Origin: Candidatus Micrarchaeota archaeon | GTDB taxonomy: Archaea; Micrarchaeota; Micrarchaeia; Micrarchaeales; Micrarchaeaceae | Assembly: GCA_028866575.1 (NCBI GenBank) | Contig: JAGWHU010000002.1 | Location: forward strand, 1-64,000 | Direction: 5' to 3' | Length of the DNA: 64,000 bases | Part shown: positions 17,660 to 26,060 of the stretch, piece after piece | Layout: the number at the start of each line of letters is the position of its first letter | Position numbering within the stretch: the stretch's first letter is position 1 | Translations under genes and position numbers: made by a program | Notes under the pieces: model-generated | The model's database searches: none | Told to the model about the DNA's origin: nothing | The model's input: the letters and a program-made list of their open reading frames with translations, nothing else

Positions 17660-18523
17660 TCATGTTATGAGCGCGTTGCCCGGCAGCGACGTAACTTCGC
17701 TCTGCGTGGTTGAAGTGCCGATGCCTGTGGATATCACGTCAATATGCACGAATTTCCCGCCGGCGTTGGCCACCACATTCAAGGTCAGGGGCACGTCATA
17801 CTGCCCTGACAGGCATCCGGTAAAGCTGAAGTTGGACGGAACGAATCCAGTCTGGTTCACCAGTGCGCCGTTTATGTCTATGGATCCTGTGCCGGATACG
17901 GAGTAGCAGGGCTGCCCTCCCCATGAGCTAATGCCATAGGAGGTAACCTGGAAATTGTTGAGGGTCGATATGTCAGCCACTTTGCTCAATAGCACAAGTG
18001 AAAGGAAGTCGAACAATCCGCTCGGGGCATTGACGCTTGTACATACGTACGGGTGCCTCGGATCTGCCAGCTGGCTCAGACTCTCCCATTCCTTAACGCA
18101 GCTGTAGGTGCCGTTGCTGGACGGTATGATTATGGTGCTTACGTTGCCGATATCTGGAAAATCGGTAAATGTGACGGTGTACCTGCTGTAGTTGTGGTAT
18201 TTTAGCATTTTTACCAGTATGCCCGGATCCGTGTTGTTTACTACTACGCTGCCCTGGTAGGTAAGGTTCAGCTCCGGTGTGGAGTTTACCTTCTGCATTA
18301 TTATCTGCTCGATTGCTCCCTGGTTGAGTTGCCCTGCGCTCAGTAGGGCAATGGGCAGCGAGGCGTATGTGTAGACTATGTAAACAACAGCCAATGCAAG
18401 TATTGCCAATATCGCCAGGAATACCTTCAGCGCCGTGTGCGTATTTTGCTTTGGCCTTGCCGATGCCTCTTTCTGCCCGGGTTTGTTGCCTTTGTCAGCC
18501 AATGGAACACCATAATTTGCCAT
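17660..18523 (-). CDS. Membrane-anchored secreted protein, unknown function
   Basis: A 287-residue protein with a cytoplasmic Lys/Gln-rich start, one membrane helix (about residues 32-55, VFLAILAILALAVVYIVYTY) and an approximately 230-residue extracellular domain with many Asn glycosylation-type sites. The extracellular part has three cysteines (TYSCVKEW, HPYVCTS, GQPCYSV) and a fourth near SFTGCLSG, so two disulfides are possible. No family recognised. Related designs are common among micrarchaeal surface proteins, as seen elsewhere in this window. Its stop is 30 bases from the stop of the YdeI-like gene (convergent). Confidence 0.65.
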   Translation of the reverse strand: MANYGVPLADKGNKPGQKEASARPKQNTHTALKVFLAILAILALAVVYIVYTYASLPIALLSAGQLNQGAIEQIIMQKVNSTPELNLTYQGSVVVNNTDPGILVKMLKYHNYSRYTVTFTDFPDIGNVSTIIIPSSNGTYSCVKEWESLSQLADPRHPYVCTSVNAPSGLFDFLSLVLLSKVADISTLNNFQVTSYGISSWGGQPCYSVSGTGSIDINGALVNQTGFVPSNFSFTGCLSGQYDVPLTLNVVANAGGKFVHIDVISTGIGTSTTQSEVTSLPGNALIT

Positions 18524-18691
18524 TCTACTTACATATCCAATGAATTAATAACTTTGCCTGGCACATCACCTTATAGGGCGGCCTTTGCCATGCAATGACA
18601 TCATGCTTAGTATATAGGACGCATGTAATTTATCCCGGAAATTGCGGATAAAAAAGCTGCTTAAAGATACCCCCATAAGTAAAAAAGCTAA

Positions 18692-18765
18692 TGGACTCGG
18701 CGGGATTTGAACCCGCGCTCTCATCGTTGCGAACGATGCGATTTACCGGACTAATCTACGAGCCC
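18692..18765 (-). tRNA. tRNA-Ala (anticodon CGC)
   Basis: A 74-nt cloverleaf without intron. The acceptor stem GGGCTCG/CGAGTCC carries the G3-U70 wobble pair that identifies alanine tRNAs. The anticodon stem is CATCG/CGATG and the 7-nt loop TTCGCAA gives anticodon CGC. The T-arm is GCGGG-TTCAAAT-CCCGC and the discriminator is A. CCA is not encoded; the CCA-adding enzyme gene follows on the other strand. Confidence 0.95.
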
Positions 18766-18833
18766 GCCCTTAGTATAGATTTGTATCATACTTTAAATAT
18801 TTGTATTTCATATAGATCTACCGGAGTGAATGG

Positions 18834-20240
18834 ATGTATGATGGTAAATATACTTTAAGCAAGCCCTTAGGTAAGAAGTTTAAATCACTGCTAAGGGAGG
18901 TTCTGCAGAACTCAAAGCCTACGGAAATGGAGTCGCAGGAAGTGAGAACCGCAATAAACGAGGTAATGGGCAGGCTGATGAAGAAAACTCCGAAGGACGT
19001 CGAGATACTCCTTGCAGGATCAGCGGCGCGGGGAACGCAGATAAAGGGAAACTCAGATGTAGACATATTCCTGCTTTTCCCAAGGGAATTGAAAGAGAGC
19101 ATAATAGAGAAGAAAGGGCTAGAGATAGCCAAAAAAATAGTGAACAGGAAGGGGGGCGAATCGTACATTGTAAAGTATGCCGAGCATCCTTATACAAGGC
19201 TCATTCTCAAAGACCTCAACATAAACGTCGACATAGTTCCTGCTTACAAGATAGAAACAGCCAAGGAGCGCGGCACTGCAGTTGATAGGACGCAACTGCA
19301 CAACGAGTTCGTCAATTCAAAGCTGACAGGCAAGCAGCGGGACGATGTAAGGATACTCAAGGTATTCCTCAGGTCCCACAATATATACGGAGCAGAGGCG
19401 AGAATAGAGGGCTTTTCGGGATACCTGTGCGAGTTGCTCATATACAACTTCGGTTCGTTCGAAGAGCTTATAGTAGGGATTGCCAATATAAATCTTCCGC
19501 TTATAATAGACGTTGCAAAACACCACGGTACAGATACCAAAGAGATACGAAAAAAATTCTTCGGAAAAAGCTTCATAGTAATAGACCCAACGGACAGAAA
19601 CAGGAATGTTGCCGCAAATGTTTCAGACGAATCGTTGCTCAGGTTCGCGCTTGCATCGAGGGCGCTCCTCAAGTCGCCAGACAAGGACACGTTTTACGGA
19701 ACAAGAAGGTCCGACATCTATTCGGAGAGGAAGCTTGCAGGTATAAGGAAAATTCTAAATACCAACATGTACGTGCTTCATTTTGCCGTGCCTGAGATAG
19801 CCGAGGACATAATCTGGCAGCAGCTCAGGAAGGCAAGGACAAGGATCGATGACCTGCTCAGGGAGAGCGGCTTCAGTCCGATGATATCGCTCCAAAACGT
19901 CAAGGGCAAGGACGCGGTAATCGCCTTCTTCGCGTGCAACTCCCACATTGCCGTGAGGAAGGTAGTAGGGCCGGGTATTCGGATGGGAGGCGCGATGGAG
20001 AAATTCATCAAGGCGCACAAGGACAGGCTCCTGATGTACGTCGATAAGGACAGGATATGCGTCATTGAGAAAGCGGAGTACAGCAATCCGGAAAACCTGA
20101 TCCGCGGATGGCTCGGCAAAAAATCCACGAGGCTTCCGTCCAACCTGAATGCGCGCAAATGCACGCTGTACGTGAACAAGGTCCCGGAAATGCACGCGAA
20201 GCTCGTATACGATGCCTATCTGGACATGTTCACGCTGTAA
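18834..20240 (+). CDS. cca: Archaeal CCA-adding enzyme (tRNA nucleotidyltransferase, class I)
   Basis: A 468-residue enzyme that adds CCA to tRNA 3' ends. The nucleotidyltransferase signature is LLAGSAARGTQIKGNSDVDIF, with GSxxRG and the DVD metal-binding aspartates, and a third carboxylate lies in INVDIVPAYK. The archaeal class I signature continues with GKQRDDVRILKVFLRSHNIYG and GFSGYLCELLIYNFGS. Length is normal. GGAGTGA lies 8 bases before the ATG and a TATA element (TTTAAATATT) around 18792. None of the three tRNA genes in the window encodes CCA, which fits the need for this enzyme. Confidence 0.95.
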   Translation: MYDGKYTLSKPLGKKFKSLLREVLQNSKPTEMESQEVRTAINEVMGRLMKKTPKDVEILLAGSAARGTQIKGNSDVDIFLLFPRELKESIIEKKGLEIAKKIVNRKGGESYIVKYAEHPYTRLILKDLNINVDIVPAYKIETAKERGTAVDRTQLHNEFVNSKLTGKQRDDVRILKVFLRSHNIYGAEARIEGFSGYLCELLIYNFGSFEELIVGIANINLPLIIDVAKHHGTDTKEIRKKFFGKSFIVIDPTDRNRNVAANVSDESLLRFALASRALLKSPDKDTFYGTRRSDIYSERKLAGIRKILNTNMYVLHFAVPEIAEDIIWQQLRKARTRIDDLLRESGFSPMISLQNVKGKDAVIAFFACNSHIAVRKVVGPGIRMGGAMEKFIKAHKDRLLMYVDKDRICVIEKAEYSNPENLIRGWLGKKSTRLPSNLNARKCTLYVNKVPEMHAKLVYDAYLDMFTL

Positions 20241-20828
20241 TCATAGGCCGTATTCGTTCCCTTCCGTAACTATTGACATCAGCTCGTCAAGCCTGCTTAT
20301 CTCCACCGATTTGGGCTTCCTGGAAGGCTTCCCCGATGCCCTTTTTGACAGGTACTCGATCATCTCGCCCTTTTCTGCTTCCGTTTCTATTTCGTATACC
20401 TCGTCGCATATGTCCTTTGACTTGAGCCCGCAGTAGTCAACGGATTCCGAAACCAGGTTCTCCCTTACCTTCTCTTTTTCATAGCTTCTTTCCTTGAGCC
20501 TCTTTATCAACTCCCTCAGGCCCACCCTCAGCACAACTACAACATCCTCCCCCAGGCTAAGTTCAGGGACAAGATGGCCCACTATTATGGTGTTGTATTC
20601 CTTGGATTGCTCCTTTATCATTTCTGTTAGCTTACTTTCAAGCTCCTTGAGCTTGACTACCTTTGATCCCAGCCTGTCCACCCTGGAAAAAAGCCGGTGC
20701 TGCTCGACCACGTCGTTTATCTCTATTATTTTTGGCTCCGGCAGCTTTCCGGCAAGCTCCTTTGCGAACGTGCTTTTCCCGGATCCTGGGGTTCCTGTGA
20801 CAGCAATTACGAGTTTTTTTCCGCCTAT
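20241..20828 (-). CDS. AK6/Fap7-like adenylate kinase family NTPase, no standard start codon
   Basis: The reading frame contains a P-loop (IAVTGTPGSGKSTFAKEL) read from about 20808, then NDVVEQHRL, an IVGH motif, VVLRVGLRELIKRLKERSY, and KVRENLVSESVDYC, all in the order typical of archaeal AK6/Fap7 adenylate kinases. These interconvert adenine nucleotides and, in eukaryotes, help small-subunit ribosome maturation. No ATG, GTG or TTG exists between the upstream in-frame stop (TAA at 20873-20871) and the P-loop. The first standard start (GTG 20711) would delete the P-loop. A TATA-like CATATAATTATAA at about 20852-20864 predicts a transcript starting near 20830, so ATA at 20828 is taken as the tentative start. 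A sequencing error is the alternative. Confidence 0.75.
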   Translation of the reverse strand: MGGKKLVIAVTGTPGSGKSTFAKELAGKLPEPKIIEINDVVEQHRLFSRVDRLGSKVVKLKELESKLTEMIKEQSKEYNTIIVGHLVPELSLGEDVVVVLRVGLRELIKRLKERSYEKEKVRENLVSESVDYCGLKSKDICDEVYEIETEAEKGEMIEYLSKRASGKPSRKPKSVEISRLDELMSIVTEGNEYGL

Positions 20829-20896
20829 ATAATTACCCTTTGAATGAAGCGTTATAATTATATGGCAATATTAATATTAGATAATGCAGTGGTTAG

Positions 20897-21130
20897 ATGG
20901 ATCCTGAAGATGGCATAAGGAAAAGGATAGAGAAGGACATAGGCCTTTTCTACAAGGGCATAGAGGCGGTTAAGTCGGATAACGCCAAAATAACAAAGGT
21001 ATTGGAGCTTTCGAGGATGTATGCCAAGGACTCAGAGAGCTTCCTGGACAAGGGAGATTTCTATACCTCGTTCGCAAGCATAAACTACGCCCATGGGCTT
21101 CTTGACGCGGTAAGGGAAATAATGGGATAG
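20897..21130 (+). CDS. DUF357 protein
   Basis: A 77-residue all-helical protein. RKRIEKDIGLFYKGIEAV and SFLDKGDFYTSFASINYAHGLLDAV match DUF357 (COG1849), a small archaeal family of unknown function. Its stop TAG is followed at once by the GTG start of trm1, so the two are cotranscribed; such linkage with tRNA or RNA processing genes is suggestive only. It is divergent from the AK6-like gene with a 68-bp A/T-rich promoter gap. Confidence 0.85.
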   Translation: MDPEDGIRKRIEKDIGLFYKGIEAVKSDNAKITKVLELSRMYAKDSESFLDKGDFYTSFASINYAHGLLDAVREIMG

Positions 21131-22240
21131 GTGTTTCAGGTGTACAAGGAGGGAAAGGCTGCAATAAGATACAAAAGAGGATCGTTCCTGAACCCGGAGG
21201 GACTTGTGTCGCGCGACATCAGCTGCGCGCTTGCCGCAACGATTTCGACCAGGAAAACAAGGATACTGGATTCCACCTCTGCGACAGGCATAAGGGGCAT
21301 ACGCTACTACCTTGAAACGCCGTCAAAGGACGTGACATTCCTGGAGATGAACCGCGCAGCTTTTTCCTCGATGAAAAGGAACGTTGGGTTCAACAAGGTA
21401 AAGGCCAAGATGCACCCCAAGAGCATACAGGAATTCGCGAATACTGAAAGAGATAAGTTCGACATCATAGACCTTGACCCGTTCGGGGGTGTGACGCCGT
21501 ACATCTACGACCTGATGAAGATATCGAGGAGCGGCACGCACATGTTCATCACCGCCACGGACACTGCAGTTCTGTGCGGCGCGGATTACGGCGCATGCCT
21601 CAGGCTTTACGATGCTAGGCCAATGCACAACGAGATGTGCAAGGAGGTTGGGATAAGGATACTTGCTGGGTATGTAGCAAGGGTGGCAGCGCAGTTCAGC
21701 TACGGGGTTGAGGTTGTTGCAGCGTTCTCGTACCTGCACTACATGAGGATCTTCGTTCGCCTCCGTCACGGCTCGGGCGCAGCTGCGGCCTCGCTGAAGA
21801 ACATGGGTTACGTGCACTACTGCGGCAAGTGCCTTAACAGGAGCCTGGAGCATTCGGTGCTGCCGAAGTCAAACACGTGCGGCATTTGCGGCAGCCAGAT
21901 GGACGGCGCGGGAAAGGCGTGGCTCGGGAGCATGAGCGACAAAAAGGCGGTGAAGGCGATAATGGAGGAGATCGCGCGGAATCCCGGGCTGTACAGCGAC
22001 GGGAGCATGAGGCTGATAGAGGAGCTGTCAAAGGAGGTTGACACCCCGACATGCTATTCCATACCGGCGATAACCAAGAAGATGGGCATAGGCTCAATCG
22101 GCACCAAACCGCTCATGGAGCTCCTGGATTCCAGGGGATTCCAGGTCTCTAGGACGCACCTGTCGAGCTATTCCATAAAAACCGGCGCCGGGATTGAGGA
22201 GGTTAAGTCGGCCATAAGGGCGCTTTCAAAGAATATTTAA
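21131..22240 (+). CDS. trm1: tRNA (guanine26-N2)-dimethyltransferase Trm1
   Basis: A 369-residue enzyme that methylates G26 of tRNAs using SAM. The SAM fold reads ILDSTSATGIRGIRYYLE, and DIIDLDPFGGVTPYIYD holds the DLDPFG catalytic motif. AAIRYKRGSFLNPEGLVSRDIS near the N-terminus is typical. A C-terminal zinc site is visible: YCGKCLNRS...SNTCGICGSQM. Length is normal. It starts at GTG directly after the DUF357 stop. No anomaly. Confidence 0.94.
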   Translation: MFQVYKEGKAAIRYKRGSFLNPEGLVSRDISCALAATISTRKTRILDSTSATGIRGIRYYLETPSKDVTFLEMNRAAFSSMKRNVGFNKVKAKMHPKSIQEFANTERDKFDIIDLDPFGGVTPYIYDLMKISRSGTHMFITATDTAVLCGADYGACLRLYDARPMHNEMCKEVGIRILAGYVARVAAQFSYGVEVVAAFSYLHYMRIFVRLRHGSGAAAASLKNMGYVHYCGKCLNRSLEHSVLPKSNTCGICGSQMDGAGKAWLGSMSDKKAVKAIMEEIARNPGLYSDGSMRLIEELSKEVDTPTCYSIPAITKKMGIGSIGTKPLMELLDSRGFQVSRTHLSSYSIKTGAGIEEVKSAIRALSKNI

Positions 22241-22367
22241 GCATATATGCCTCACTTCCGCTTATTGGCCATTATTCCCTATCGGTAGAAAAGGTTTATA
22301 TAAGCTGTTTGAGGTATTATCATCTTACGTTGCGTTGGGTGAGTTTTGTGAGAAGCGGGGGTATGAT

Positions 22368-22745
22368 ATGGAAACTGCCGAACATTGCAAGAGGTGCGGG
22401 ACAGTAGTCTACGCGTTCTCGAAGAACGCTGCGGTAAGCGACAACTCTTCTTATTGTATAAAGTGCGCGGAGGAGCTGGACAGCAGCTACCTGGCAAGAA
22501 ACACCTGCTCAGTATGCACGAGGCTGCTTGCCAAGGATGAAGTCAAGTTCGTGATGCCGTCAAGGCTGTACAGCGCCTATTTCTTCGACAGGCTGCCAAT
22601 GGAGCACAGGCTGATGTGCGTTACATGCTACAGGAAAGCTGACAGGCTCAACATACTCAAGCGCCCGCTGGTGAAGATAGAGCAGGTGCGCACGAGGCTA
22701 AGGAGGACTCTTGCAAGGAAATCCGCGCTTAGGATAAAAGAATGA
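22368..22745 (+). CDS. Cysteine-rich zinc-binding protein, unknown function
   Basis: About 125 residues from ATG 22368, with GGGGGTATGAT just upstream as ribosome-binding site; a TTG at 22335 would add eleven. Three CxxC pairs are visible before residue 65 (CKRCG, YCIKCAEE, TCSVCTRL) and a fourth later (MCVTCYRK), consistent with two treble-clef or zinc-ribbon sites. The C-terminal 30 residues are strongly basic (RTRLRRTLARKSALRIKE), suggesting RNA or DNA binding. A TATA-like GGTTTATATAAG precedes it. It resembles in style the 70-residue zinc protein at 27146-27358. Confidence 0.65.
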   Translation: METAEHCKRCGTVVYAFSKNAAVSDNSSYCIKCAEELDSSYLARNTCSVCTRLLAKDEVKFVMPSRLYSAYFFDRLPMEHRLMCVTCYRKADRLNILKRPLVKIEQVRTRLRRTLARKSALRIKE

Positions 22746-22776
22746 GGGGCAAGCCCGGCTCTGCTTGCCGTAATCT

Positions 22777-23427
22777 TCACTTCTTGGAATTCACTGCAAT
22801 CATGTGGAACTCCTTCTCGAATCCCAATGCGCCCTTGAACACTTGCGGCTCCATAGTTATGGTGCTGTCCGAATACGGATCGTTTATGTAAAAGGTGTCC
22901 TTGTCGTAGCCCTTTATGACGACCCAGTGGGGCGAGGGCTCAAGGTAGGGATTAAGCATGTTGGCGTTTACCAATACTATTGGTATCTTGCCGCCGTTTA
23001 TCTGCTTCTTTATCATGTTTATAGTAGTTATCCCGTATTGCTCCTTTATCTTGAGCTTCAGCGCCTTGTCCTTTATCTCGTTGAAGGATGAGCTGAGCGT
23101 CTCCAGGTTTATCCCCTCGTAAACAGCGAGCTTCTTCTCGTAGCCCTCGTCCTTGACGTTGCTTATTATCTGCGCCCTTGCGCCCCTCTTCGCGAGCGCG
23201 TATGCGAGCCCGTACCTCGAGCCGTGCCAAACGCTGCCGTTCACCGCCTCCTGCCATATCTGGAACTCGAGATCCTTCTTCATCTTGAGGTTCTTGTTCA
23301 GGTACTTGAGCACCATCATAGCAGATGCGGCAGAGCTTGTGAACTCCTCAGTCTGCGCATAGTTAGGTATTTCAAATATCTTCGATTCCCTGACCTTTGA
23401 CTTTTTAGCTGAATTCTTTTTTGCCAT
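22777..23427 (-). CDS. Peptidase C39-like domain protein lacking the catalytic cysteine
   Basis: About 216 residues from ATG 23427. The fold of papain-like C39 peptidases is recognisable: IPNYAQTEEFT followed by an Ala/Ser-rich helix (SSAASAMMVLKYL), then LEFQIWQEAVNG, GSRYGLAYALAKRGA, and the C-terminal PHWVVIKGYDKDTFYINDPYSDS with the expected His and Asp. At the position where active relatives have Cys (in FTCGPA) this protein has Ser (FTSSAA). It may therefore be a non-catalytic binding protein. A poly-Lys/Ser N-terminus and no signal peptide suggest it is cytoplasmic. It lies just downstream of tRNA-Leu on the same strand. Confidence 0.7.
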   Translation of the reverse strand: MAKKNSAKKSKVRESKIFEIPNYAQTEEFTSSAASAMMVLKYLNKNLKMKKDLEFQIWQEAVNGSVWHGSRYGLAYALAKRGARAQIISNVKDEGYEKKLAVYEGINLETLSSSFNEIKDKALKLKIKEQYGITTINMIKKQINGGKIPIVLVNANMLNPYLEPSPHWVVIKGYDKDTFYINDPYSDSTITMEPQVFKGALGFEKEFHMIAVNSKK

Positions 23428-23455
23428 ATTGTTACACCACACACATTAAAGTCCA

Positions 23456-23556
23456 TGCAGGGAGGGAGATTTGTTCAATGAAATTTTTGAACTCCCGCAG
23501 ACCTAAGTCAACGGATCTTGAGTCCGCCGCGTTTGACCGTGCTCCGCCATCCCTGC
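23456..23556 (-). tRNA. tRNA-Leu (anticodon CAA) with a 16-nt intron in the T-loop
   Basis: A type II (long variable arm) tRNA. The acceptor is GCAGGGA/TCCCTGC. The anticodon stem GCGGA/TCCGT has loop CTCAAGA, giving CAA. The variable arm has stem GAC/GTC. The T-stem GGGAG/CTCCC is perfect, but the T-loop is 23 nt instead of 7. Removing 16 nt restores TTCAAAT and an 85-nt tRNA. Within the insert TTGAAC can pair with the GTTCAA made by the last T-stem base and the loop start, the kind of helix expected in a bulge-helix-bulge splice motif. Discriminator A; CCA not encoded. Confidence 0.88.
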
Positions 23557-23697
23557 ACAGAGATTATTTTGATACTAATAAATTAAAAAGCAGTATCATC
23601 GCGCACGATCGTCTTAGATAATATAGCCCTATCCAAGTATATATATCTTTCCTTGATATTTGGTATGCCATTTATAAATCTTCTCCCTGAAAGACGT

Positions 23698-24834
23698 CTA
23701 GCCGCTTTTGCTCACCTTCCTTGCAAGGCTGTCGAATTTTTTGAAGAACGAATTCCAGGAATAGTTCCTTTCCACGCGTTTCCTCCCGTTTCTGCCCATC
23801 TCCGCGGCTATGGAGCCGTTCTCCGCGATGTACCTCATCCTTTCCGACATCTCCCTTGCGCTGCCAACGAGGAACCCGGTCTTTCCGTCTACTATTGTTT
23901 CCCTCGGCCCGCCCTCGTTTACGGATATTACGGGCTTGCGGCTTGCCATAGCCTCAAGAGGCACTATCCCGTAGTCCTCGTTCACAGCTGTGAACAGAAC
24001 GCCGGTAGACCTTGAATAAAGATCCGCGAGCTCGCTGTCCGTGGGGTTGGTCCTGAATACGACGTTCCTAGCCTTCATGGACCTGAGCCTTTCATAGTAC
24101 TTGCTGAAATCCGCGTACCTGCTTGACAGGCTTCCAGCAAGAACCAGCTTGTAGTCCTTGAACCTGCGGTTCCTCTGGAACATCGAGAACGCCTCAATGG
24201 CGTATTCCTGGCGCTTCTGCTCCGCAAACCTCGATGGGTAAATGAAATACCTGCCGTTTCCGCGGTCCGTGAAGCGCCTGAAGTCTATCCCCGGGTTTAT
24301 AACTACAGAGTCCTTGTGCAGCGCGCTCCTTATCCTTTTTTTCGTGTTGTCGCTGTTGGTGGCTATCGCCTCCACATTGTTCAGTATGCGGCGCTCTATT
24401 GAGGAATACACCCTGGCGAAGCTGCTGTAGAGGACCTTCTCCTGGACGCTTTTCCTCCTGATGTTCGCAACCGCATCGTCATACAATTCCCTTGGAGGGG
24501 TATGGCAGTACCACAGCACGCGCGGGTTCCTGTTGCGCACCCATTCGCTGGGGGACATGTGCGCATTTATGACGTCGTAATCCTCCTTTACCTTCAGGTT
24601 GTAGAAGCTGTACCCGTAATGCAGCGCATTTGAAACGCGCTTCGGGAATATGCTGCTCACGGTCTTGCTTTTCCTGAATATGCGTATGTCGATGTCCTTG
24701 AATTCCTCGAATGTGCCTTTCGGGTTGTATCCGAGTGTGTATATCGTGGCGTCGTATTTTTGCGCTATCTTCAGTATGACCTTCTCCGCGCCGCCGCGTT
24801 CGTTGATGTTGTGCTGGGTGATGAGAAGCTTCAT
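23698..24834 (-). CDS. Glycosyltransferase, family 4 type (GT-B)
   Basis: 378 residues from ATG 24834, which overlaps the sulfatase-like stop by four bases (ATGA); the upstream open extension is rejected on that basis. The N-terminal domain has MKLLITQHNINERGGAEKV, the GGAE loop of GT4. The C-terminal domain has YPSRFAEQKRQEYAIEAF, LVLAGS, and the nucleotide-sugar site EDYGIVPLEAMASRKPVIS with NEGGPRETI. YCHTPPRELYD resembles mannosyltransferases. It probably builds surface glycans or N-glycans on the cytoplasmic side of the membrane. It is coupled to the sulfatase-like gene. Confidence 0.88.
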   Translation of the reverse strand: MKLLITQHNINERGGAEKVILKIAQKYDATIYTLGYNPKGTFEEFKDIDIRIFRKSKTVSSIFPKRVSNALHYGYSFYNLKVKEDYDVINAHMSPSEWVRNRNPRVLWYCHTPPRELYDDAVANIRRKSVQEKVLYSSFARVYSSIERRILNNVEAIATNSDNTKKRIRSALHKDSVVINPGIDFRRFTDRGNGRYFIYPSRFAEQKRQEYAIEAFSMFQRNRRFKDYKLVLAGSLSSRYADFSKYYERLRSMKARNVVFRTNPTDSELADLYSRSTGVLFTAVNEDYGIVPLEAMASRKPVISVNEGGPRETIVDGKTGFLVGSAREMSERMRYIAENGSIAAEMGRNGRKRVERNYSWNSFFKKFDSLARKVSKSG

Positions 24835-26054
24835 GTAAATGCCCTCTTCTGGTACCTGTCGAATCTTGCAATCTTGCGCCTGTCCAGATCCTTGACGTTC
24901 GAGATGTTTGCTGGTATGCTGAACGTTTCCGAATATGCTGTTTTGCATGACAGTCTTGAAAGCGCATCAGCATCGCCCCTTATTGAGGACAATATGAATT
25001 TCCTTACGTTTACCAACGATTGATATTTGCCGATTGAGCCTGATTTTTTCCTGAGGCGCTTCGGGATAATCACGAGCAGCGGCACCCTAACAACCTCGTC
25101 GAAGAGTACCGTGCCGTGGCCTATGAACCCGTGCTCGTTGAAGGCCTGGCCATGATCCGAAGTGAGTATTATTATCTGGTTTTCCCCGAACCTTTCCAGA
25201 AGGTTGCCCATCAGTTCAGTCCCGTACCTCAATGCCCTTGCGGATGCTTTGGAATATAACGCCTTCCACCTATTTATCGTTCCGTTGTCAACTTCGCCTT
25301 TCAGAAACGGCGTTGCCCAGTTGAAATCTTTTCCTTTTTTCCCTATGTAGGGGTCGTGTGCCTCCATGAAGTTCACGAACAGGAAGAACGGCTCCTTCAT
25401 CCCCATTTCGCTTATTTTCCTAAGGATGCTTTTCCCGCCTTTTTCTATCGGCCAGCCGTCAATGATTTTTGCCTTCATCTTTTTTACTGCCGCCCGGGGG
25501 GTAAGGGTAGTTGCGCTGGCAACGAGATCTATGAACAATTTAGGATCTTCCTTCATTATCGCATTGGATAGCTTCATGACATCGTTGCCGTAGATGTTCC
25601 TGTACTTCGATATGCGGGGCTTCAAGCTTCCGGATATTTCTATTATGCTCCCAAATATGTCGGTAAAATACGATTCTTCTTCAAATATGTCAAATCCTGT
25701 GAATCCGTATACCGGATGTATGTAGGGGTTTGCAGAGATTCCGTAAGTTGAATAGCCCATGCCTTTAAGGTCGTGGACTATGGTTTTTCTCTTCAGCTTT
25801 ATGTGCTCTATATCCAACGACTTTATCTTTTTTGTCTCATGGGAGCCGTGACCTGATGGATAAAGGCCTGTGAATAACGAGGCATGGGACGGAAGCGTCC
25901 AAGATGCCGGGGCTATGCAACCGTTGAACCTTACCGCATCGAACCGTGACAAAAGGTTGAGATTGTTTTTAGCTATTTTTTCAAACAGGTCAAGCTTCAG
26001 CGTGTCAAGTACAATTATTGACACGTTAGGTTTTTTCAATGGAACACTAGCCAT
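24831..26054 (-). CDS. Sulfatase/alkaline-phosphatase superfamily hydrolase or transferase
   Basis: A 407-residue protein. NVSIIVLDTLKLDLFEK gives the first metal-binding Asp. The nucleophile region is ASWTLPSHASLFTGLYPSGHG, with Ser or Thr in place of the Cys/Ser of the classical sulfatase C/S-x-P-x-R motif, as in many archaeal members. The later metal site is LTSDHGQAFNEHGFIGHG. LFVNFMEAHDPY is also typical. No signal peptide or membrane anchor is seen. Coupling to a glycosyltransferase suggests modification of a sugar or lipid (sulfate, phosphate or phosphoglycerol). The exact reaction is not known. Confidence 0.82.
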   Translation of the reverse strand: MASVPLKKPNVSIIVLDTLKLDLFEKIAKNNLNLLSRFDAVRFNGCIAPASWTLPSHASLFTGLYPSGHGSHETKKIKSLDIEHIKLKRKTIVHDLKGMGYSTYGISANPYIHPVYGFTGFDIFEEESYFTDIFGSIIEISGSLKPRISKYRNIYGNDVMKLSNAIMKEDPKLFIDLVASATTLTPRAAVKKMKAKIIDGWPIEKGGKSILRKISEMGMKEPFFLFVNFMEAHDPYIGKKGKDFNWATPFLKGEVDNGTINRWKALYSKASARALRYGTELMGNLLERFGENQIIILTSDHGQAFNEHGFIGHGTVLFDEVVRVPLLVIIPKRLRKKSGSIGKYQSLVNVRKFILSSIRGDADALSRLSCKTAYSETFSIPANISNVKDLDRRKIARFDRYQKRAFT

Positions 26055-26060
26055 TATAAT

